DNA from: Arenivirga flava
GTDB taxonomy: Bacteria > Actinomycetota > Actinomycetes > Actinomycetales > Microbacteriaceae
DNA length: 64,000 nucleotides
Direction of reading: 5' to 3'
Assembly (NCBI RefSeq): GCF_030161575.1
Contig: NZ_BSUL01000001.1
Location: forward strand, 186,001 to 250,000
The position numbers and the translations under genes were made by a program. Shown here in pieces: positions 18,054 to 27,987 of this stretch. The notes beneath the pieces are model-generated. The model was not told the DNA's origin and searched no databases. It was given only the letters and a program-made list of their open reading frames with translations. Numbering within the stretch: position 1 is the first letter of the stretch; each line of letters starts with the position of its first letter.

Positions 18054-18086
18054 CTCACTTTGGTGTGCGCTGGGCCGAGCTCGCGC

Positions 18087-18102
18087 AAGACGCCAACGTC
18101 TT
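18087..18102 (+). promoter_or_regulatory. Hairpin in the rplU leader
   Basis: AAGACG-CCAA-CGTCTT: a 6-bp stem with a 4-nt loop followed by CTTTGTCT, roughly 27 nt before the start of rplU. It could be an L21 autoregulatory or attenuation element. The stem is short and the assignment is inferential. Confidence 0.4.
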
Positions 18103-18128
18103 CTTTGTCTATCGAGTAAGGGTTTCAC

Positions 18129-18437
18129 GTGGTTTACGCAATCGTGCGCGCCGGCGGCCGCCAGGAGAAGGTCGAGGTCGGCACGATCCTGACCATCGAC
18201 CGCATCAAGTCCGACGAGCAGGGCAACATCACGCTGGCGCCCGTGCTCCTCGTCGACGGCGACAAGATCACGAGCGACGCCACGTCGCTCGCGAAGGTCA
18301 CCGTGACCGCCGAGGTCCTGAACGACCTCCGCGGCCCGAAGATCGTCATCCAGAAGTTCAAGAACAAGACCGGTTACAAGAAGCGCCAGGGCTTCCGCGC
18401 GGACCTCACGCGCGTCAAGGTCACCGGCATCAAGTAA
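18129..18437 (+). CDS. rplU: 50S ribosomal protein L21
   Basis: A 102-residue L21. GTG start, then [17 protein letters not shown], and the C-terminal [12 protein letters not shown] signature that contacts 23S rRNA. It has a strong promoter and a 70-nt leader. It is co-transcribed with rpmA 13 nt downstream. Confidence 0.97.
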   Translation: MVYAIVRAGGRQEKVEVGTILTIDRIKSDEQGNITLAPVLLVDGDKITSDATSLAKVTVTAEVLNDLRGPKIVIQKFKNKTGYKKRQGFRADLTRVKVTGIK

Positions 18438-18450
18438 GGGCGGCACTGAC

Positions 18451-18708
18451 ATGGCACACAAGAAGGGCGCAAGCTCCACCCGCAACGGTCGCGACTCGAA
18501 CGCGCAGCGCCTCGGCGTCAAGCGCTTCGGCGGCCAGGTCGTCTCGGCCGGCGAGATCCTCGTCCGTCAGCGCGGCACCCACTTCCACCCCGGCGCCAAC
18601 GTCGGCCGCGGTGGCGACGACACCCTCTTCGCCCTCGCCGCCGGCGCGGTCGAGTTCGGCAGCAAGGGCGGCCGCAAGGTCGTCAACATCGTCGCCGCTG
18701 CTTCCTGA
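18451..18708 (+). CDS. rpmA: 50S ribosomal protein L27
   Basis: An 85-residue L27 starting [20 protein letters not shown]. It has the short mature-type N terminus that reaches the peptidyl-transferase centre, without the cleaved extension found in Firmicutes. The conserved [13 protein letters not shown] is present. Confidence 0.97.
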   Translation: MAHKKGASSTRNGRDSNAQRLGVKRFGGQVVSAGEILVRQRGTHFHPGANVGRGGDDTLFALAAGAVEFGSKGGRKVVNIVAAAS

Positions 18709-18727
18709 GACGCAGCGCAGCGAGCGG

Positions 18728-18747
18728 AGGCGGGCTTCGGCCCGCCT
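18728..18747 (+). terminator. Terminator after rpmA
   Basis: AGGCGGGC-TTCG-GCCCGCCT: an 8-bp stem with a stable UUCG tetraloop followed by TCGCCGTTT. Confidence 0.85.
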
Positions 18748-18890
18748 TCGCCGTTTCCGCGGGCTGATCGCGCCGATCCGCCCGCTCCCGCGAGACCAGC
18801 TCTCGCGAACCGGACCCGCCCGCTGAGGCGCGTCCGCATCCGCTCGGCCGTCCGCCGACGCGGACCGGCAGCACGAGAGGAGCACGGAGC

Positions 18891-20453
18891 ATGGCGACCT
18901 TCGTCGACCAGGTGACCCTGCACCTCCGCGCAGGCCACGGCGGCCACGGCTGCGTGTCGGTCAAGCGCGAGAAGTTCAAGCCCCTCGCGGGCCCCGACGG
19001 CGGCAACGGCGGCCACGGCGGCGACATCGTGCTGCTCGCCGACCCGCAGGTCACGACGCTGCTGAACTACCACCGCGCCCCGCACCGCTCGAGCGACAAC
19101 GGCGGCCCCGGCATGGGCGACCACCGCGCCGGCTACAACGGCGAGGAGCTCGTGCTCTCGGTGCCGGTGGGCACCGTGGTGAAGAGCAGCGACGGCGACG
19201 AGCTCATCGACCTCACCGAGGCCGGAACCCGCTACGTCATCGCCCCCGGCGGTCAGGGCGGCCTGGGCAACGCGGCCCTCGCCACCACCAAGCGCAAGGC
19301 CCCAGGCTTCGCGCTGCTCGGCGTGCCCGGGTGGGAGGGCGACGTCCTCCTCGAGCTCAAGACCGTCGCCGACGTGGCCCTCGTGGGCTACCCGAGCGCC
19401 GGCAAGTCGAGCCTGGTTGCCGCCATGAGCGCCGCGAAGCCGAAGATCGCCGACTACCCCTTCACGACCCTGCACCCGAACCTCGGGGTTGTCGACATCG
19501 AGTCCAGCCGCTTCACCATCGCCGACGTGCCCGGGCTGATCGAGGGCGCCAGCGAGGGCAAGGGGCTCGGCCTCGAGTTCCTGCGCCACGTCGAGCGCTG
19601 CAGCGCCCTGCTGCACGTGCTCGACTGCGCCACCCTCGAGCCGGGCCGCGACCCGCTCAGCGACCTCGACGTGATCCTCGGGGAGCTCGGCGCGTATCCG
19701 GTGCCCGAGGGCCAGACCCCGCTGCTCGAGCGCCCCCAGCTCGTCGCGCTCAACAAGATCGACGTGCTCGAGGCGCGCGAGCTCGCTGAGTTCGTCAAGG
19801 CCGACCTCGAGGGCCGCGGCTACCGCGTGTTCCTCATCTCGACCGTCGCCCGCGAGGGCCTGCGCGAGCTGGCCTTCGCGCTCTCCGCGCTCGTCGAGCA
19901 GGACCGCGCCGAGCGCGCCGCCGCGCCGGTCCCGCAGCGCATCGTGCTGCGGCCGAAGGGCGTCGGCGAGAAGGACCACCGCATCGTGGTCGAGGGCGGC
20001 AGCTACGGCAACATCTACCGGGTGCTCGGCGAGAAGCCGCAGCGGTGGGTCGCGCAGACCGATTTCACCAACGACGAGGCCGTCGGCTTCCTCGCCGACC
20101 GTCTCGCGAAGCTCGGCGTCGAGGACGACCTCTTCAAGGCGGGTGCGGTCGCCGGCTCCACCGTCGTGATCGGCCCGGGCGAGGGCATCGTCTTCGACTG
20201 GGAGCCGACGCTCACCTCCGCCGCCGAGCTGCTCACCGGCCCGCGCGGCACGGACGACCGCATCGGCGACCGCACCCGGCGCACCAGCAAGGACCGCCGC
20301 GAGGCCTACCAGGAGCGGATGGACGCCAAGGAGGCGGCCCGCGCCGAACTGCGCGCCGAGCGCGAGGCCGGTCTGTGGCGCGAGGATGCGGACGCCGACG
20401 CGGAGAACCTGCGCATCGCGCGCCAGGAGCGCCGCTTCGGCGAGGACGACTAG
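18891..20453 (+). CDS. obgE: GTPase Obg/CgtA
   Basis: Obg is a ribosome-associated GTPase needed for 50S maturation and linked to stress responses. The 520 residues contain the glycine-rich Obg fold (1-158, with [15 protein letters not shown]). The G domain follows, with G1 [10 protein letters not shown]3 DVPGLIEGA and G4 NKID. Then come the OCT domain (about 350-430) and an acidic C-terminal extension ending RRFGEDD. The ATG at 18891 has GGAGC upstream. It is 16 nt from proB, which probably shares its message. Confidence 0.96.
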   Translation: MATFVDQVTLHLRAGHGGHGCVSVKREKFKPLAGPDGGNGGHGGDIVLLADPQVTTLLNYHRAPHRSSDNGGPGMGDHRAGYNGEELVLSVPVGTVVKSSDGDELIDLTEAGTRYVIAPGGQGGLGNAALATTKRKAPGFALLGVPGWEGDVLLELKTVADVALVGYPSAGKSSLVAAMSAAKPKIADYPFTTLHPNLGVVDIESSRFTIADVPGLIEGASEGKGLGLEFLRHVERCSALLHVLDCATLEPGRDPLSDLDVILGELGAYPVPEGQTPLLERPQLVALNKIDVLEARELAEFVKADLEGRGYRVFLISTVAREGLRELAFALSALVEQDRAERAAAPVPQRIVLRPKGVGEKDHRIVVEGGSYGNIYRVLGEKPQRWVAQTDFTNDEAVGFLADRLAKLGVEDDLFKAGAVAGSTVVIGPGEGIVFDWEPTLTSAAELLTGPRGTDDRIGDRTRRTSKDRREAYQERMDAKEAARAELRAEREAGLWREDADADAENLRIARQERRFGEDD

Positions 20454-20468
20454 ACGGGACCGGAGCGG

Positions 20469-21308
20469 ATGAGCGATCAGGGTGCCGAGGCGCAGCGCAC
20501 CGGCAGGGCGGCGCCGTCCGCGATGCTGCGATCGCGTGCCGAGGTGCCGACGGCGCGGCGCATCGTCGTCAAGGTCGGCTCGTCCTCCATCTCGGGCCCG
20601 AACGCCGGCCAGATCGCTCCGCTCGTCGACGCCCTCGCCGCGGCGCACGCCCGGGGCGCCGAGGTCATCCTGGTCTCCTCGGGGGCGATCGCCACCGGCA
20701 TCCCCTTCCTGCAGCTGGATGCGCGCCCCACCGACCTCGCCACGCAGCAGGCCGCGGCCGCGGTCGGGCAGAACGTGCTCGTCTACCGGTACCAGGAGAG
20801 CCTCGACCGCTACGGCATCGTGGCCGGCCAGGTGCTGCTGACCGCCGGCGACCTCGAGCAGCCGATCTCGCGCGGCAACGCGATGCGGGCCATGGAGCGC
20901 CTGCTGGGCCTGCGCATCCTGCCCATCGTCAACGAGAACGACACGGTCGCGACCCACGAGATCCGTTTCGGCGACAACGACCGGCTGGCGGCGCTCGTGA
21001 GCCGGCTCGTGCGCGCCGACCTGCTCGTGCTGCTCAGCGACATCGACGCGCTCTACACCGCGCCTCCCGGCGAGCCGGGCGCCCGCCCCATCGCCGAGGT
21101 GCCCGCCGACGACGACCTCTCGGGCGTGCGGATCGGCGACATCGGCGCCGCCGGCGTCGGCACGGGCGGCGCGGCCACCAAGATCGCCGCCGCCAAGCTC
21201 GCCGCCGACGACGGCACCGCGGTGCTGCTCACCTCCACCGCGCAGGTCGCCCAGGCGCTCTCGGGCGAGCGGGTCGGCACCTGGTTCGAGGCGACGCCCC
21301 GCAGCTGA
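20469..21308 (+). CDS. proB: Glutamate 5-kinase, short form without PUA domain
   Basis: It catalyses the first step of proline synthesis, glutamate to gamma-glutamyl phosphate. The 279 residues hold only the amino-acid-kinase fold: VVKVGSSSI, the VSSGAIATG loop, NENDTVATHEIRFGDNDRLAA and the GTGGAATKIAAAKLA nucleotide-binding segment. The C-terminal PUA domain of the E. coli enzyme is absent. An N-terminal extension of about 28 residues precedes the kinase fold. proA follows by 50 nt. Confidence 0.94.
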   Translation: MSDQGAEAQRTGRAAPSAMLRSRAEVPTARRIVVKVGSSSISGPNAGQIAPLVDALAAAHARGAEVILVSSGAIATGIPFLQLDARPTDLATQQAAAAVGQNVLVYRYQESLDRYGIVAGQVLLTAGDLEQPISRGNAMRAMERLLGLRILPIVNENDTVATHEIRFGDNDRLAALVSRLVRADLLVLLSDIDALYTAPPGEPGARPIAEVPADDDLSGVRIGDIGAAGVGTGGAATKIAAAKLAADDGTAVLLTSTAQVAQALSGERVGTWFEATPRS

Positions 21309-21358
21309 GGCCACGGCTGCGCCGGTGCCGGCAGCCGACGCGGTCGTAGGATGAGCGC

Positions 21359-22624
21359 ATGCCCGACCGCGCCGCCGCCCCGACCCTGCAGGACAAGCTG
21401 GCCGCCGCGAAGCACGCCTCGACGGCGCTCGCCACCGCGACGACCGAGCAGAAGCACGCCGCCCTCCGTGCCATCGCCGAGGCGGTGCGCACCGGCGCCG
21501 ACCGCATCCTGCCGGCCAACGAGCTCGACTTGGCGAACGGCCGCGAGAACGCCATCGGCGCCGGTCTGCTCGATCGGCTGCGCCTCGACCAGCCGCGTCT
21601 GGACGCGCTGGCCGAGGCGGTGGAGGTCGTCGTCGGCCTCGTCGACCCCGTCGGCGAGGTCGTGCGCGGGCGCTCCCTGCCGAACGGCCTGCAGATCAGC
21701 CAGGTGCGCGTGCCCTTCGGCGTCATCGGCGCGATCTACGAGGCGCGACCGAACGTGACCATCGACATCGCCGCGCTCGCGATCAAGAGCGGCAACGCCG
21801 TGGTGCTGCGCGGCGGCAGCGCCGCGGCCCACAGCAACGGCGCCCTCGTCGCGCTGCTGCGCGAGGCGCTCGAGTCCGCCGGGCTTCCGGCCGATGCCGT
21901 GCAGACCATCGACGAGTTCGGCCGCGAGGGTGCCACCGAGCTCATGCGGGCGCGCGGCCTCGTCGACGTGCTCATCCCGCGCGGCAGCGCTCAGCTCATC
22001 CAGACGGTCGTGCGCGAATCCACCGTGCCGGTCATCGAGACCGGCGCGGGCGTGGTGCACATCTACCTCGACGAGAGCGCCGACGAGGCCATGTCGGTCG
22101 ACATCGTGCGCAACGCCAAGGTGCAGCGCCCCAGCGTCTGCAACGCGGTGGAGACCGTGCTGGTGCACGCGGGCGCCGCCGACCGCCTGCTCGGCCCCGT
22201 GCTCACCGCGCTGCGGGAGGCGCAGGTCACCATCCACGCGGACGAGCGCGCCATCGGCGTCGTGCCCGGCGCGCTCCCGGTCACCGAGGAGGAGTACGCC
22301 ACGGAGCACATGGCGCTCGAGCTCTCCGTGCGCGTGGTTGACTCCTTGGACGAGGCGATCGCCCACATCCGCTCCTATTCGACCGCGCACACGGAGTCGA
22401 TCATCACGGGCGACCTCGGCAACGCCGAGCGCTTCCTGCGCGAGGTCGACTCCGCGGTCGTCATGGTGAACGCGTCGACGCGCTTCACCGACGGCGGCGA
22501 GTTCGGTTTCGGCGCCGAGGTCGGCATCTCCACGCAGAAGCTGCACGCGCGCGGGCCGATGGGACTGCCCGAGCTAACCAGCACCAAGTGGATCGTGCGC
22601 GGGCAGGGGCAGGTGCGCGGCTGA
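21359..22624 (+). CDS. proA: Glutamate-5-semialdehyde dehydrogenase
   Basis: It reduces gamma-glutamyl phosphate to the semialdehyde in proline synthesis. The protein is 421 residues, with an aldehyde-dehydrogenase fold. RPNVTIDIAALAIKSGNA and the catalytic cysteine in RPSVCNAVET are present, as is the C-terminal GPMGLPELTSTKW. Although it follows proB, TAGGAT (21347-21352) ends 6 nt before the ATG, so a second leaderless transcript is likely. Confidence 0.96.
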   Translation: MPDRAAAPTLQDKLAAAKHASTALATATTEQKHAALRAIAEAVRTGADRILPANELDLANGRENAIGAGLLDRLRLDQPRLDALAEAVEVVVGLVDPVGEVVRGRSLPNGLQISQVRVPFGVIGAIYEARPNVTIDIAALAIKSGNAVVLRGGSAAAHSNGALVALLREALESAGLPADAVQTIDEFGREGATELMRARGLVDVLIPRGSAQLIQTVVRESTVPVIETGAGVVHIYLDESADEAMSVDIVRNAKVQRPSVCNAVETVLVHAGAADRLLGPVLTALREAQVTIHADERAIGVVPGALPVTEEEYATEHMALELSVRVVDSLDEAIAHIRSYSTAHTESIITGDLGNAERFLREVDSAVVMVNASTRFTDGGEFGFGAEVGISTQKLHARGPMGLPELTSTKWIVRGQGQVRG

Positions 22625-22687
22625 GCGCAGCCGCGCGACTACACTGGTGGGCGGCCCGAGCCCCCGCAGTCCGAACGGAGCACCACC

Positions 22688-22912
22688 ATGTCGCTGATCA
22701 CGACGATCGCCGCCGCCGCCGAAGCCGAGCACGAGCTCGCCCCGCTGTGGATGCCCGCCCCGATGTTCGGCGTGGTCATGGCCGGGATCCTGCTGGTGCT
22801 GGGACTCGTCACCTACAGCTACCGCGACGTCGCGAACCGCCACAGCCACAAGACGGGCGGCGGCGACCACGACGGCCACGGCCACGGCGACGGTCACGGT
22901 CACGGTCACTGA
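22688..22912 (+). CDS. Small single-pass membrane protein with a His-rich tail
   Basis: A 74-residue protein with one clear transmembrane helix (residues about 25-45, [19 protein letters not shown]). The C-terminal tail is rich in His, Gly and Asp ([15 protein letters not shown]), which could bind metal ions such as Ni or Zn. I do not recognise a named family; small proteins of this layout between proA and nadD occur in related actinobacteria. TACACT (22640-22645) and a CGGAGCACC RBS precede it. Confidence 0.72.
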   Translation: MSLITTIAAAAEAEHELAPLWMPAPMFGVVMAGILLVLGLVTYSYRDVANRHSHKTGGGDHDGHGHGDGHGHGH

Positions 22913-22928
22913 CCCCGGCCCCGACGGC

Positions 22929-23558
22929 ATGATCGCGCCGACCGGCCGCGTCGAGGGCATCGACGGCGCTCGCAGGGCGCCGCGCATCGGCGTGATGGGC
23001 GGCACCTTCGACCCCATCCACCACGGCCACCTCGTCGCGGCGAGCGAGGTCGCGCAGCACTTCGACCTCGACGAGGTCGTCTTCGTGCCCACCGGCCAGC
23101 CCTCGCACAAGCAGGCCGCATCGCCGGCAGAGCATCGCTATCTCATGACGGTCATCGCGACCGCCTCCAACCCGCGCTTCTCGGTCAGCCGTGTCGACAT
23201 CGACCGCGACGGCCCCACCTACACGATCGACACGCTGCGCGACCTGCACGCCGAGCGCCCCGATGCCGAGCTCTTCTTCATCAGCGGCGCGGATGCGGTG
23301 GCGCAGATCCTCGGCTGGAAGGATTCCGACGAGCTCTGGTCGCTGGCGAGCTTCGTCGCTGTGAGTCGCCCAGGGCATCCGAGCCGGGTTTCCGCTCTCG
23401 AGGGCGCCGACGTAAGCTGGCTCGAAGTCCCCGCGCTGTCCATCTCCTCGACGGACTGCCGTGCCCGCGTCGAACGAGGGCACCCGGTCTGGTACCTCGT
23501 GCCCGACGGCGTCGTCCAGTACATCTCGAAGCACCACCTCTATCGGAGACCGGTATGA
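22929..23558 (+). CDS. nadD: Nicotinate-nucleotide adenylyltransferase
   Basis: NadD adenylates NaMN to NaAD in NAD synthesis. The 209 residues contain [15 protein letters not shown] with the HxGH nucleotidyltransferase motif and the ISSTDCRAR signature near the C terminus. A 20-residue N-terminal extension precedes the fold, so the start could also be somewhat downstream. It overlaps the next gene by 4 bp (ATGA). Confidence 0.94.
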   Translation: MIAPTGRVEGIDGARRAPRIGVMGGTFDPIHHGHLVAASEVAQHFDLDEVVFVPTGQPSHKQAASPAEHRYLMTVIATASNPRFSVSRVDIDRDGPTYTIDTLRDLHAERPDAELFFISGADAVAQILGWKDSDELWSLASFVAVSRPGHPSRVSALEGADVSWLEVPALSISSTDCRARVERGHPVWYLVPDGVVQYISKHHLYRRPV

Positions 23559-25066
23559 CCCAGTGGAACGACCAGGCACCGCTCTCGCGGCGCCAGGCGC
23601 GTGAACGTGAGCGTCACGGAGACGGCTCCCTGCCCGCGTCCGCCGTCTCGGCCGCGTCGCCCGTCGAGCCGGAGCCCTCGATCACGTCGCCGTTCGGCTC
23701 GGCAGCCGGGCCCGGAGCGGCGCGTCCCGCCAGCGCCGGGCAGCCCGGCAGCGCCGTGGACGGATCGGGCGAGCGCAGCCGGGGTCGTCGGGCCTCCGGT
23801 GCATCGGTCGACGGCGCTGCCGCCGCCCCCGGCCCCGCCTCGGTGGCGAGCGCTGCCGAGCCCGGTCTGCGTCGACGCGATGCGCGCTCGCGGGGCACCG
23901 CTCCGGCGACCCCGTCGCGCGATGCCGCAGCCAGGGCGCCCGAGCCCTCCGTGAGCGAGCCTGCCGTTCCTCCCGTCGTCTCGGCGTTCACCGCGGCCTC
24001 GGCGGCCGAGCCGGGGAGCCGGCGCGCCCGTCGTGCGGCGGAGCAGGCGCGAACCGAGCCGCAGGCGCCGTCCGTCGCCATCACCGATTCGCAGTGGGCC
24101 GCGGTGACCCAGCGCGGATCCGCCGCGGAGCCCGGCGATCGGCCCGCGCCGTCGTTCTGGTCCGACGCGTCGACCCGGACGGCAGGCCCGCAGCCGGCAC
24201 CCGAGTGGGCGCCGCCGGCCGCACTGCCCGAGGTGCGCTCGGCCTCAGAGCCCGGCGATCGGACGCCCGAGCCCATCGCCGCGCCGCCGGCCGTCGTGCC
24301 CGGTCCGCCCGAGGCCGGCTCGGATGAGCCGGCCGAGGAGCAGGGGTCGGGTGAGGCCGCAGCGGCGACCGATCCGACGAGTCCCGCAGCATCCGACGCA
24401 CCGGAGCCGGCCGTGCGCCGTCGTGGCACGTGGCAGGCTCCCGAGCAGCCCGCCGAGCAGCAGCACACCACGGCGCCGCAGCCGTTCGGGCGTCGCAGCG
24501 AGCCCGTCGCCGCCCCCTCCGAGGAGCGGCCGGTGCCGCCCGCTGCGGAGACGATCGTCCCGCCCGTCGGTCCCGGCGTCGGTCACTGGAGCCGCCAGTC
24601 GCAGAGCGAGGACGACACGCAGAGCGGCACCGGCGCGATCGGCCGCGGCATGGGTTTCGCCAGCCCGCTGAACTCCACGAACTCCCTGGTGCTCCCCTCG
24701 ATCCCGGAACCGGGCGGCAACCTCACCGGCCCGCTCGGCGGCTCCGGCGAGGTGCTGCTGACCGGGTCCATGGAGCTGCCGCGCTCGCTCGGCAGCTCCG
24801 GCGCCGATCCGCGCCGCTACGACACCTCCGAGGTCGACCGGCTGTTCGAGACGGGCGACTACGAGGAGGTCTCGACCGACTCGACGCCGGTGCTCGCCGC
24901 GCGCGCCATCAGCTCGCACAGCGCGACCCGCGGCCTCGTCGCCGCCCAGAGGCCGCGGGGCAGCCAGCAGTTCCCGACCGCACTCGCCATCGGCGCCGGA
25001 GTCGCGGCGGTCGTCGTCGTCGGGCTCTTCGTCGTCATGGTGGTCACCGGCGTCTTCACCAACTGA
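23555..25066 (+). CDS. Large low-complexity protein with one C-terminal membrane segment, unknown function
   Basis: A 503-residue protein begins [21 protein letters not shown] long, probably disordered Ala/Pro/Glu/Arg-rich region follows, in which an (A/S)EPG-R/D motif recurs at least four times ([32 protein letters not shown]). One hydrophobic helix lies near the end ([22 protein letters not shown]), leaving almost nothing outside. This suggests a tail-anchored protein with a large cytoplasmic scaffold. It is translationally coupled to nadD and 19 nt before rsfS. No domain was recognised. Confidence 0.7.
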   Translation: MTQWNDQAPLSRRQARERERHGDGSLPASAVSAASPVEPEPSITSPFGSAAGPGAARPASAGQPGSAVDGSGERSRGRRASGASVDGAAAAPGPASVASAAEPGLRRRDARSRGTAPATPSRDAAARAPEPSVSEPAVPPVVSAFTAASAAEPGSRRARRAAEQARTEPQAPSVAITDSQWAAVTQRGSAAEPGDRPAPSFWSDASTRTAGPQPAPEWAPPAALPEVRSASEPGDRTPEPIAAPPAVVPGPPEAGSDEPAEEQGSGEAAAATDPTSPAASDAPEPAVRRRGTWQAPEQPAEQQHTTAPQPFGRRSEPVAAPSEERPVPPAAETIVPPVGPGVGHWSRQSQSEDDTQSGTGAIGRGMGFASPLNSTNSLVLPSIPEPGGNLTGPLGGSGEVLLTGSMELPRSLGSSGADPRRYDTSEVDRLFETGDYEEVSTDSTPVLAARAISSHSATRGLVAAQRPRGSQQFPTALAIGAGVAAVVVVGLFVVMVVTGVFTN

Positions 25067-25085
25067 ACCCACGAGCAAGGATTCC

Positions 25086-25469
25086 ATGACCGCCTCCGCC
25101 AACGCCCTCGAGCAGCTGCAGATCGCCGCACTCGCCGCCGACGAGAAGCAGGGCGACGACCTCGTCGCCCTCGACGTCTCGGGGCCCCTGCCCCTGACCG
25201 ACGTCTTCCTGCTCGTCACCGGCCGCAACGAGCGCAACGTGCTCTCGATCGCCGGCGAGATCGAGGACAAGCTGATCGCCGCGGGTCACAAGCCCCTGCG
25301 CCGCGAGGGCCGCTCCGAGGGCCGCTGGGTGCTGCTCGACTTCGGCGACATCGTGATCCACGTGTTCCACGAGGAGGAGCGCACCTACTACTCCCTCGAG
25401 CGCCTCTGGAAGGACTGCCCGGTCCTCCCGATCGAGCTGCCGGAGCGCGCGGGCAGCGCCTCCGAGTAG
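25086..25469 (+). CDS. rsfS: Ribosomal silencing factor RsfS
   Basis: RsfS binds L14 and blocks subunit joining in stationary phase. The 127 residues match the DUF143/Iojap fold: DLVALDVSGPLPLTDVFLLVTGRNERNV, GRWVLLDFGDIVIHVFHEEERTYYSLERLW. The nadD-rsfS neighbourhood is conserved across bacteria. AAGGA lies upstream of the ATG. Confidence 0.95.
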   Translation: MTASANALEQLQIAALAADEKQGDDLVALDVSGPLPLTDVFLLVTGRNERNVLSIAGEIEDKLIAAGHKPLRREGRSEGRWVLLDFGDIVIHVFHEEERTYYSLERLWKDCPVLPIELPERAGSASE

Positions 25470-25480
25470 CCGGCCTTCGA

Positions 25481-25521
25481 GGCGACGCCCCAGCCCGCAG
25501 CACGCGGGACGGGGCGTCGCC
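25481..25521. terminator. Bidirectional terminator between rsfS and the PH-domain gene
   Basis: An outer stem of 11 bp (25481-25491 with 25511-25521) and an inner CCCGC/GCGGG stem between convergent genes. Confidence 0.82.
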
Positions 25522-25525
25522 GCGT

Positions 25526-27234
25526 TCAGCGGGCCGCGGCGTCGTGGTCTGTGACGAGGTACCGTTCCGGGTCCTCCGCGAACTGCGGCCCGCCCAGCAC
25601 GGTGGCGAGCCGCGCCGCCGTGCCGAGATCGACGTCGACGACCGTGTAGTGCTTCTCGCCGGCGCCCGTGGTGGCGACGACGGAGGCCAGACCGAGCCTG
25701 CGCTGCAGCATCGACTGCTTCACGTGGGCGCCGCTGATGCCGCGCAGCTGCACGACGTCGGTGCGCCGCCAGAAGAAACCGCGGCGCGCGGTCAGCGAGC
25801 CGTCCTGGATGCGGTGCCCGAGCGTCCGCCCGTTCGCGATCGCGGCGGGGACGAGCAGCACGGCGAGCACCGCGGGCGCGAGCAGCAGCCACGGGGTCCA
25901 CTGCCAGAACCACCAGGCGGCTCCGAGCGCCGCCGCGAGCAGCAGGTTCCGGAGCTGGTAGCGCACGACGATGCGACGTCGTGCGGACGCCGGATGCGCC
26001 TCGAGCCAGCCCGGCGCCAGCCGTTCCGGGGCCAGCACGTCCTCGTCGAGCAGCTCCCGGGCGAGTGCGGCGGAGGCGGTGCGGGTGGTCGTCGGCGTCA
26101 TCGCGCCCGACTCGCTCATCTGCTGCGCAGCGCTGATGCCGGTCACCACGGGGGCGAGGGTCGCGCCCCGCAGCAGCCGCGTGGTCAGCGCCTCCGACAG
26201 CGTGACGCCCCGCAGCCGCTCGGGGTCGATGGTCAGCGACCGGGTCGTGAGCAGGCCGCGGCGCACGAGGTAGCGCCCCTCGGGCTCGTGCACGAGCCGG
26301 TAGCCCCACCACGCCTCGACGAACTGCAGCGAGCCGCCGATCGCGCCGATGAGCAGCACGGCGAGAACGAGCGCGCCCACCCAGACGACGGGCGGCACGG
26401 AGCCGATGACCGCTCCGAAGAACCAGTCGAACCACGTGTCGGGGTCGATGCCGACGAGCGGGCCGAACTGGAAGGCGGAGCCGAGCAGCACGGTCGGCAC
26501 GAGGAGCGTCCAGGTGCTCAGCAGGCGGAAGCGCAGCCAGCCCCAGTCCATCCGGAGCACGGTGCGCTCCGCCTGCTGTTCGACGGCCTGGGCGGGGCCG
26601 TCCGCTCCGACCGCCACCGAGTCCGCATCGGGAGCGTCGGCTCCGCCCGCGAGCGCATCCGCTCGTCCGGTGGAGAGTTCGTCCTGCGTCGCCTCGGCGG
26701 ACGGTGGGACGGCCTCGCCGCGGGCCTCGGCGGCCCGTCGGGCTCCGGCGAGCAGCTCCGCGCGCAGCTGCGCGGCCTCGTGCGCTCGGATCGCGTCGAG
26801 CGTCAGCGCGCCGGCCCCGCTCTCGACCTGCTGCCCGGTGCCGATCGTCAGCAGCGCGAGCGAGAAGATGCGCAGCACCGGCTTCGCCGAGATGTCGACG
26901 GTGCGGATGCGGTGCAGCGGGATCCGCTGCACGGTGCGCACCGCGATGCCCGCGGTCACCTGCAGCTCGCCGGCGACGATGCGGTAGCGGAAACGCAGGT
27001 AGCGCAGCACGTAGCCGACGGGGCCGAGCAGGCTGAGCGCGCCGATGCCGAGCGCGATCAGCGAGCCGGTGCCGGTGTCGCCGAGCAGGAAGTACGCGAG
27101 GGCTGCCGGGATGAGGCCGAGCACCGCGCGGATGAGCGCAGCCGGCACCATGCGCAGCGAGAGCCGGCGCCAGGGCGTCGGGTCCTCGGCGGCGACCTCC
27201 TCGAGGGAGCCCGGGGAGCGGCCTGCTCGCTCAC
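25526..27234 (-). CDS. PH-domain (bPH2, YdbT-like) membrane protein, frameshifted near the start
   Basis: A roughly 569-residue polytopic protein with three bPH2/DUF304 modules, like Bacillus YdbT: YRIVAGELQVTAGIAVRTVQRIPLHRI, RYLVRRGLLTTRSLTIDPERL, and GSLTARRGFFWRRTDVVQLRGI, each preceded by paired hydrophobic helices. The long frame opens at ATG 27151, but in-frame coding continues upstream (LEEVAAEDPTPWRRLSLR). Adding one G at 27213-27216 joins it to a GTG at 27234, which overlaps the stop of the preceding gene (GTGA). YdbS/YdbT homologues are linked to membrane stress and bacteriocin resistance in Bacillus; the role here is unknown. Confidence 0.85.
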
Positions 27235-27716
27235 GTCGCGTCGCCCACGGTGTGCTCGGTCGCCTCGGTGAGCTCGGCGACGAGGCGCTCGGCCAGCTCG
27301 TGGTCGAGGCCCTCGATGACGATGTCGCCGTAGGCGGAGGCGGTGGTCACCTTCACCTGCGCGAGCCCCAGCAGCTGGTGCAGCGGGTTCCGCTTGGCCT
27401 TGACCGACTGGATGCGCGAGAGCGGGGCGACGCTCCACTCGCGGCTGATCCATCCGCTCTTCGCGTAGACGGCCGTGCCGCTGGCCTCCCAGCGGTGCAC
27501 CCGGTAGCGCACGAACGGCGAGACCAGCACGACGACCAGCTCGATCGTGCCCAGCACCGCGGCGGCCAGCAGGAACCAGAAGCGGATGGGCTCCCAGACG
27601 ACGGCCGGCACGATGAGCACCGCCATGGTCATCACGAATCCCAGGGCACCGTTGATCAACCAGTACCAGCGGGCTCTCGGATCGATGCGGTGCCTCGGTG
27701 CACGCGGTTCCTCCAT
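27231..27716 (-). CDS. PH-domain (bPH2, YdbS-like) membrane protein
   Basis: A 161-residue protein with two N-terminal transmembrane helices (about 17-60) followed by one bPH2 domain: YRVHRWEASGTAVYAKSGWI, SRIQSVKAKRNPLHQLLGLA, YGDIVIEGLDHELAERLV. It forms a ydbS-ydbT-like pair with the next gene, overlapping by 4 bp. TAAGCT and a GGGAGGGAG RBS lie upstream on the minus strand. Confidence 0.88.
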   Translation of the reverse strand: MEEPRAPRHRIDPRARWYWLINGALGFVMTMAVLIVPAVVWEPIRFWFLLAAAVLGTIELVVVLVSPFVRYRVHRWEASGTAVYAKSGWISREWSVAPLSRIQSVKAKRNPLHQLLGLAQVKVTTASAYGDIVIEGLDHELAERLVAELTEATEHTVGDAT

Positions 27717-27854
27717 GTGAGCTCCCTCCCTCGCCTGGGGGTCAGCTTAGCCAAGCCGGATGCACGGACGTCGGAGGTGGTCATCGGCGCCCGGATTCTG
27801 TAGTACGCTTGTCGAGTTGCCGGAACGGCCGAGAGGTCGGAACGCAGCACGTGA

Positions 27855-27930
27855 GGGCCTGTGGCGCAGTTGGTAGCGCACCTGCATGGCATGCAGGGGG
27901 TCAGGGGTTCGAATCCCCTCAGGTCCACCA
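27855..27930 (+). tRNA. tRNA-Ala (anticodon GGC)
   Basis: A full 76-nt cloverleaf with CCA encoded. The acceptor GGGCCTG pairs with CAGGTCC (one G-U), and the anticodon arm CCTGC-ATGGCAT-GCAGG reads GGC. The T arm is GGGG-TTCGAAT-CCCC. TACGCT (27804-27809) upstream is a possible -10. Confidence 0.97.
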
Positions 27931-27936
27931 TCACCC

Positions 27937-27966
27937 AGAAGAGCCGCCCGGCAGGGCGGCTCTTCT
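27937..27966. terminator. Terminator shared by tRNA-Ala and bioB
   Basis: A perfect 13-bp stem (27937-27949 with 27954-27966) and a GGCA loop directly after the tRNA and before the convergent bioB stop. It reads AGAAGA...TCTTCT at the base, giving a short T-rich end. Confidence 0.85.
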
Positions 27967-27987
27967 GCGTTGTGCCGGCGTCCCGGC

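Noticed and set aside
18567-21314. 915-residue frame antisense to obgE and proB
   Set aside because: It is a complementary-strand shadow of two conserved genes.
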